A stretch of 11,028 nucleotides of DNA from Larix sibirica. Lineage: Eukaryota; Streptophyta; Pinopsida; Pinales; Pinaceae. The position numbers and the translations under genes were made by a program. Location: assembly GCA_004151065.3 (NCBI GenBank), contig NWUY0304354931.1, forward strand, positions 17,804 through 28,831, given 5' to 3'. The notes under the pieces are model-generated. The model searched no databases, had not been told where the DNA came from, and was given only the letters and a program-made list of their open reading frames with translations. Positions 6,876 through 11,028 of this stretch are shown piece after piece. How positions within the stretch are numbered: the first letter of the stretch is position 1; each line of letters begins with the position of its first letter.

Positions 6876-7979
6876 TTACTTGTGTTCTTGAGGCAGTTCC
6901 TGATACTGTTTTGCAACTTGCTACTGCTCTGCTTGCATTTCCTGAATTTGGTTGATTCCCTCCCTTGAAAACATCTATTTTGTCATGATTCATGAGGCTA
7001 CAATAGTTTTATCAATGGAATGGAGTAGGGTGATTATTTCTTCCTCTCAGCCTTGTTGCTGGTGGTCCTTCAAGGTGGGCCAGGTTAGGACTTGTTTCCT
7101 TTGATCCCATGTGCCTGCCATCATATTTGTTATCATATACCATGTCTTGTCATCTTCCTCCATCTTTTGTTGGGGGACTTGAGTGAGTATGGTGAGTTCT
7201 TGAGTTGTTTCTTTGATTTTTACATTTTCTTTAACCATTTCTGCTATAGTGTTTTTAACGACCTAGAGAGTATCTAAAACAACCTTATAAATGAAGCGAT
7301 AAACTCTAGTATTCTTAGGATAAATGGGGGAGAAATTTGAAGGATCAGTGCCCACCCATCTTCTCCTTTCCTTCTATTCATTTTGACTAAGTTCCTTGGC
7401 GTTGTCCTTGATGGGGAGTGGATGGCATGCCTCATATGCTTGACGATGGGCTTCCACCATTGTAGAATAGCGAAAGCACAATCTTCTTCTTTTGGTGACC
7501 AAATAAGAGTTATACAAGGGCCCCTTAGGTGGTCCTCTTCCTTTTGTTTATGCCTAGGCTGTGTCATTTTTTGGGGGCATCTTCTTCCATAACACCCACC
7601 ACTTCGGAATTTTCCCATGAAGTTTGAAAGGGAAAAGGGATTTTCTTTATATGTGAATCATTATCCAACTCCCACACTATCTCTTTGCACTATCCTTATG
7701 CTATGAAAAATAACGGGTGCTCTTGCAACATGAAGGGTGTTATCTTCTTTGACTCAATATGCTCTTATCTCCAATGATGTTTTCCTTTGGAATTAAATAA
7801 TGGCCCACGTGTAGATCCAGGTGAGAGAGGCTCTTGGATATGGGGTCACCTAGCCATGATAATAAGGAGTTCCTTCCTACAATGAGATCTCTGAATGAAA
7901 CTAAATGTGTATACACCTCCTCCATGATTCTTAAAGCCATTTTTTTGTTGAATATTGTGTCAGTCATCCCCTGTTCCAA
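6876..7979 (-). pseudogene. Long decayed reading frame of unknown family, with Gln/Glu-rich C-terminus
   Basis: On the minus strand, one frame is protein-like from about 7547 to a TAA at 6878-6876. It has internal stops at 7376, 7265, 7049, 6992, 6977 and 6923 (first base of each), all TAG or TGA and none TAA. Readable pieces include GPLYNSYLVTKRRRL, YSTMVEAHRQAYEACHPLP, FSPIYPKNTRVYRFIYK, ENVKIKETTQEL, MMAGTWDQRKQVLTWPTL and NQIQEMQAEQ. The last part is rich in Gln and Glu and could be a coiled coil. The same frame is open further upstream at 7979-7740 (MALRIMEEVYTHLVSFRD, LSWLGDPISKSLSHLDLH). Between the two, a different frame at about 7760-7565 looks better (ITPFMLQEHPLFFIA, IPFPFQTSWENSEVV), so at least two frameshifts are implied, one at a C5A6 run near 7570. 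Protein-like pieces may continue upstream to about 8260. I do not recognise the family. It could be a transposon-encoded protein or a dead host gene. Confidence 0.5.
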
Positions 7980-8259
7980 TAATTCTCTATCACTTCCCTC
8001 CTACACCATTTACCCTTCCTTCTCATCATGATGACATAAATGATAGTTCTGTTAGGTGATGCTCACTTCTCATCAAAGGATTATCTCATCATGTAACTTT
8101 ATCATCATTGATATGTGTTGGAATTAGCAGCTTCCATGTCATTCTATGAGGTGGTTTCCTCCCTTGTCAACTGTCTCCTCCATGTTTATTTGTCCATTTA
8201 AGATTGCAGGGATGTCTACTCTTTGGATTATATCTTTGTTGTGGTTGATCTTGATCCAT

Positions 8260-9897
8260 ACTTCCCCCATTTGTTGCTAGGGTTATCCATGATTAAATCA
8301 TGGTGGATCCAGGTTTGCTTACCCTCATCCCGAGACCATGCTCCTATGGCCTATCATATGGCATCCTTGTCTTACCTTCTGGGATTCAATAAACATTATA
8401 AGCTTGTTGTTAAGCCTCACCATTGGAATTTTTAGGGTATTATTTCCCTAGTCAACTTCAACTTCAACGTTGAAGGACTACAATATTTGTTGTTTATATA
8501 TGGCTTTACAAAATTAGTAGTCTTCTATTATAGGTTACATGTTTGTACTATCTTTCCATATGGCTGATGTTATGATATTTAAGGCATTACAAAAGAGAAT
8601 TGATAAAAAAATATCGTGTTTAACAAACTGCGAATTATACATCCTCTTATTGCTAGTGATAGATTTTTGACAAAATTGAAATGTAATAGAGCTCTTTTTA
8701 TATCTTTTGGTGACATTGGCTTACTCTAGTTTATTATCAAATTGTATCATCCAAGCATTGATAATAGGTTATGTACTGTTACGAAATGAAACTACTGAAC
8801 ATGATCAAGTAATGCCTTATAAGAAGACCATACTTCTTTGTTTGGCCTATTTTTATGATTGTGTTTGAAGTCTATACGTAAGTGTGGATATTAGAAAAAA
8901 AATACAAGAGAATATACTGAGGGCATGAAATGCGAATAATCTTATTAATGCCTATGAATGTAAATAGTTGAAATAATGCCTTTATAATGGTTTTTTTATG
9001 TGCTCATTCAAATAATGATTTTTTATTCTATACTCATTTAATAAAGTGCACAGGAAGTTTTTAGTGTGGGTGATGACTCTTCTCTTATTTTGTGGAATGC
9101 TTGAACTGCCAATGAACCAGTTATTAAGGTATTTTATTCTTTTTCGTTTATTCACCTTTTATTCACCTTTCACCTTTTGCATTCAAGAGTTTAGGTTTCT
9201 GTGTTGAAGCTTTAATGCATTCACTTCTATTTTTTCCTTTGTCGAATGTGATATACTATTCTAGACTAGGACCTAATGATGCGCATTTCAGATAGAATTT
9301 TATCTATACTTCCAAAAAATTTGTGATAAGGCTAAGCATTTGAAGTAAGTGTTATCCACTTCAGGATAAGGGTAGGTAAATCTATGGTTAATATTATACA
9401 CAATGGAGTAAATGTAGTGTTTTTTGCTAGATTCCTTGGATTTACACAAAAACAAATGTAGACAGGAATTCACATAGAATAGGGGAGAGAATGGATTGCT
9501 TGATTACTGAATGATGAAATGGTTAATTACATAGTAGGAGAGAGAGGAGTGAGTTAGAAGAAGGTTTATAAAGATAAAGTGAAGTCACCATCCTTCTATT
9601 TGACCATTGACTCACTATTTGGATGAGAGCCAATGTTCACTAAATAGTCATCTTTTCCACCATTGACGTAGAACTTCGTTTATTCATTGAACATGCCTCC
9701 TCCACATCTTTGTGGTTCATCGTATCAAAGTTTTTATTTTTCTTCTCTCGGGAAGCACCATCTCATTTCACTATGTTTGTTTCACCCTAGATAAGGACCT
9801 TTCTCTCTTCATGAAAATCATCAGATACATAATAATGAATTTGTTGCATCCTTCTCGTTTTTCCAGTTTATCCCATGTGACCATCAACTTCTCTCCA
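8260..9897. other. Long AT-rich stretch without recognisable genes
   Basis: No supported gene is seen. Short direct repeats of TTCACCTTT lie at about 9151-9177, and a purine-rich run (GGAGAGAGAGGAGTGAG) lies at about 9537-9553. Minus-strand sequence between about 8340 and 8260 may be the eroded upstream end of the unknown frame at 6876-7979 (a short open piece reads KQTWIHHDLIMDN), but this is too weak to annotate separately. Confidence 0.45.
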
Positions 9898-10149
9898 TCA
9901 TTCACTAATCAAAACAACCCCATTGCAATCATTTTTTTTGTCTCTTTGCCAACAATAAAACTCTATTATCTTGAATACAACATCTAAGTGTGGGCGATGC
10001 TTCATAATCCAACTAACATAAAGTAAATTGTCCTCCAAACTAGGGACATTGTAATCATCCCTAAATAACAACCTCTTATCCCACATTTGAAGTTGCACAC
10101 TTACCTTTTCCTTCAACTCTGTATTGGAGGTTTCTGAGTATCTACTCAT
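9898..10149 (-). pseudogene. Copia-like polyprotein fragment upstream of GAG-pre-integrase, decayed
   Basis: An 83-codon minus-strand open frame contains YNVPSLEDNLLYVSWIMKH followed by a hydrophobic strand-like stretch and QRDKKNDCNGVVL. In Ty1/copia polyproteins the segment between protease and integrase usually reads (Y)VPxLxxNLLSVSxL, followed by a 'xxxFxxxxCxVKDxxTGxVLxxG' strand pair. The order and spacing match. No protease active site (D-S/T-G) is visible upstream and the integrase does not follow, so it is a fragment. The N-terminal portion (MSRYSETSNTELKEK) is unassigned. It is on the opposite strand to the copia-like piece at 5707-5943 and lies just left of repeat copy 2. Confidence 0.5.
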
Positions 10150-10278
10150 TTTTTGAGTTTTTTGAGTATCTAAATCAATGCTTTCGCTACCATATTCATG
10201 CTTTCCTTTCTCCTTGAACTATTCTTCTAAGGCCACTTTGAATCTCCATTCACACTGCTGCTACCAAATTGATTGTCA

Positions 10279-10480
10279 CATGACAGTCGAGTCTTTTCTG
10301 AGTCCGAGTCGTGCAACATTGGTTAACACCATGGAAAAACCACTAATATTGACTATTGGCAGTGCCTAAAGAGCTATTTCTACAAATTCCTTGTTTCACA
10401 ATGTCCTAGTTAGAAGAAGATGGAGTCTAGGACTTTGTGCTAGCTTCTAATTTTTTTTTTCTGATTATTTTTCTTTCTAA
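10279..10480. repeat. Dispersed repeat, copy 2 (short form)
   Basis: This is the second copy of the repeat at 5701-6060, same orientation. It has three GAGTC words (10289, 10300, 10306), GCAACATTG at 10313-10321, the 41-bp block at 10329-10369, the 80-bp block at 10370-10449 and a T-rich tail. An internal 147 bp present in copy 1 is absent, and because 147 is divisible by three the open frame (VESF...RATLVNTMEKPL...GSA, stop at 10367-10369) ends at the matching codon in both copies. The copies differ at 10 of the 121 bases in the two clean blocks. Confidence 0.9.
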
Positions 10481-10750
10481 TATAATTGATCACTGTTATG
10501 CTAATTCACTAACTCATGGATTTCCTATCAAAAATTTGAGTTGTTGATTGCATTTATGGTTCATACCGCTGTTTGGAGTTGCCAAAGTTTAATGGTTTGT
10601 GTGCATGGGTGAATTGAAGTTCTAACACTTAAACATAATCATAAAACAGAGATTCCAAACACATGATGTATTAAGCAATTATAAAACTCAACAATGCACC
10701 TTAATAAGATCAAAGTACCTTTACATGCAACAATCTTAAATTCTTTGCAG
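10481..10750. other. Non-coding, possibly intronic
   Basis: I see no clear gene here. The stretch ends in a pyrimidine-rich TTCTTTGCAG (10741-10750), which is a good splice-acceptor consensus. A 24-codon open piece at about 10541-10613 (includes CIYGSYRCLELPKFNGLCAW) could be an upstream exon, but no donor site in matching phase was found. Confidence 0.35.
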
Positions 10751-10751
10751 A

Positions 10752-10865
10752 TATGAACTATTGGTTGATTATTGGTTTAAAGTGGCTCCAATGATGATGG
10801 ATGAAGGAATATCTAAATGGTGCACATTTGGTCTCTATGAAGATCCCCTCTTGTCAACAATATGA
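10752..10865 (+). pseudogene. Possible orphan terminal exon, product unknown
   Basis: Directly after the acceptor-like TTCTTTGCAG, a 37-codon open stretch runs to TGA at 10863-10865. It starts YELLVDYWFKVAPMMMDE and ends FGLYEDPLLSTI. Its composition (Trp, Tyr, Asp, Glu, Pro) is more protein-like than neighbouring translations, and it stops cleanly. The first base after the AG would complete a codon begun in an upstream exon (two bases plus A). No upstream exon or family is recognised, so it may be a captured exon fragment or a chance open frame. Confidence 0.35.
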
Positions 10866-11028
10866 ATATTTTGGAGAATAGAATCAACAACAAACCATAT
10901 TGAATTAAATTATGATCAAGAAGGTGGTAAAATATGCAACATCCCCACTCATAAAAGCACCTAGATCTGTCAACCAGTGAAGGATTTAGCGAAACACCTT
11001 CAACAAATATTAGATCTAGACTATCACC
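10866..11028. other. Non-coding tail of the window
   Basis: No gene or repeat is recognised. AGATCTAGA occurs near 11012-11020, and a related TAGATCTG near 10962-10969. Nothing indicates a function. Confidence 0.4.

Noticed and set aside
7092-7592. Plus-strand open frames at 7092-7277 and 7383-7592
   Set aside because: Both are antisense to the decayed minus-strand frame and have no recognisable content.
7274-7618. 114-codon minus-strand open frame
   Set aside because: Although longer, its translation is less protein-like than the overlapping frame with TAG stops, which continues naturally into the downstream frame ending at 6876. I treat it as a shadow.
8223-8435. 70-codon plus-strand open frame
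   Set aside because: No motif. It lies opposite the possible upstream end of the unknown minus-strand frame.
9712-9987. 91-codon plus-strand open frame
   Set aside because: It overlaps antisense with the copia-like fragment and is rich in Phe, Leu and Ser, as expected from pyrimidine-rich DNA.

Overview
The window looks like nuclear DNA of a seed plant, most likely a gymnosperm (conifer-like). This is inference. It is AT-rich and intron-poor, holds no intact gene, and is made of decayed fragments: one plant-specific PPR-DYW gene remnant, pieces of Ty1/copia-like retrotransposon coding sequence on both strands, tandem duplications and long featureless AT-rich stretches. PPR-DYW genes with runs of 31-residue motifs are land-plant specific. 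There is no operon, Shine-Dalgarno pattern, CRISPR array, tRNA or rRNA.

Layout. 1-784 is non-coding apart from a 33-bp-period direct repeat. 785-2901 (+) is a 5'-truncated DYW-class PPR pseudogene: PPR array, E/E+ region and DYW deaminase domain, broken by six in-frame stops and about five frameshifts, one of them an exact 26-bp tandem duplication. 2902-4376 is non-coding except for a perfect 68-bp tandem duplication (3874-4011). 4377-6060 is a mosaic. Clusters of GAGTC/GACTC lie on each side of about 1.1 kb of decayed minus-strand coding sequence, part of it resembling copia Gag. Next comes a plus-strand fragment with a decayed copia GAG-pre-integrase signature. The right part of this mosaic (about 5701-6060) recurs at about 10279-10480 without an internal 147 bp.

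6061-6875 shows nothing recognisable. 6876-7979 (-), perhaps extending to about 8260, is a long decayed reading frame of unknown family. Its C-terminal part stays in one frame with only TAG/TGA interruptions, and this is the most unusual object in the window. 8260-9897 is featureless. 9898-10149 (-) carries another copia-like fragment (VPxLxxNLLxVS signature). 10752-10865 (+) is a 37-codon open stretch behind a good splice-acceptor sequence and may be an orphan terminal exon.

No two genes appear to work together. The window reads as an accumulation of dead gene copies and transposon debris.
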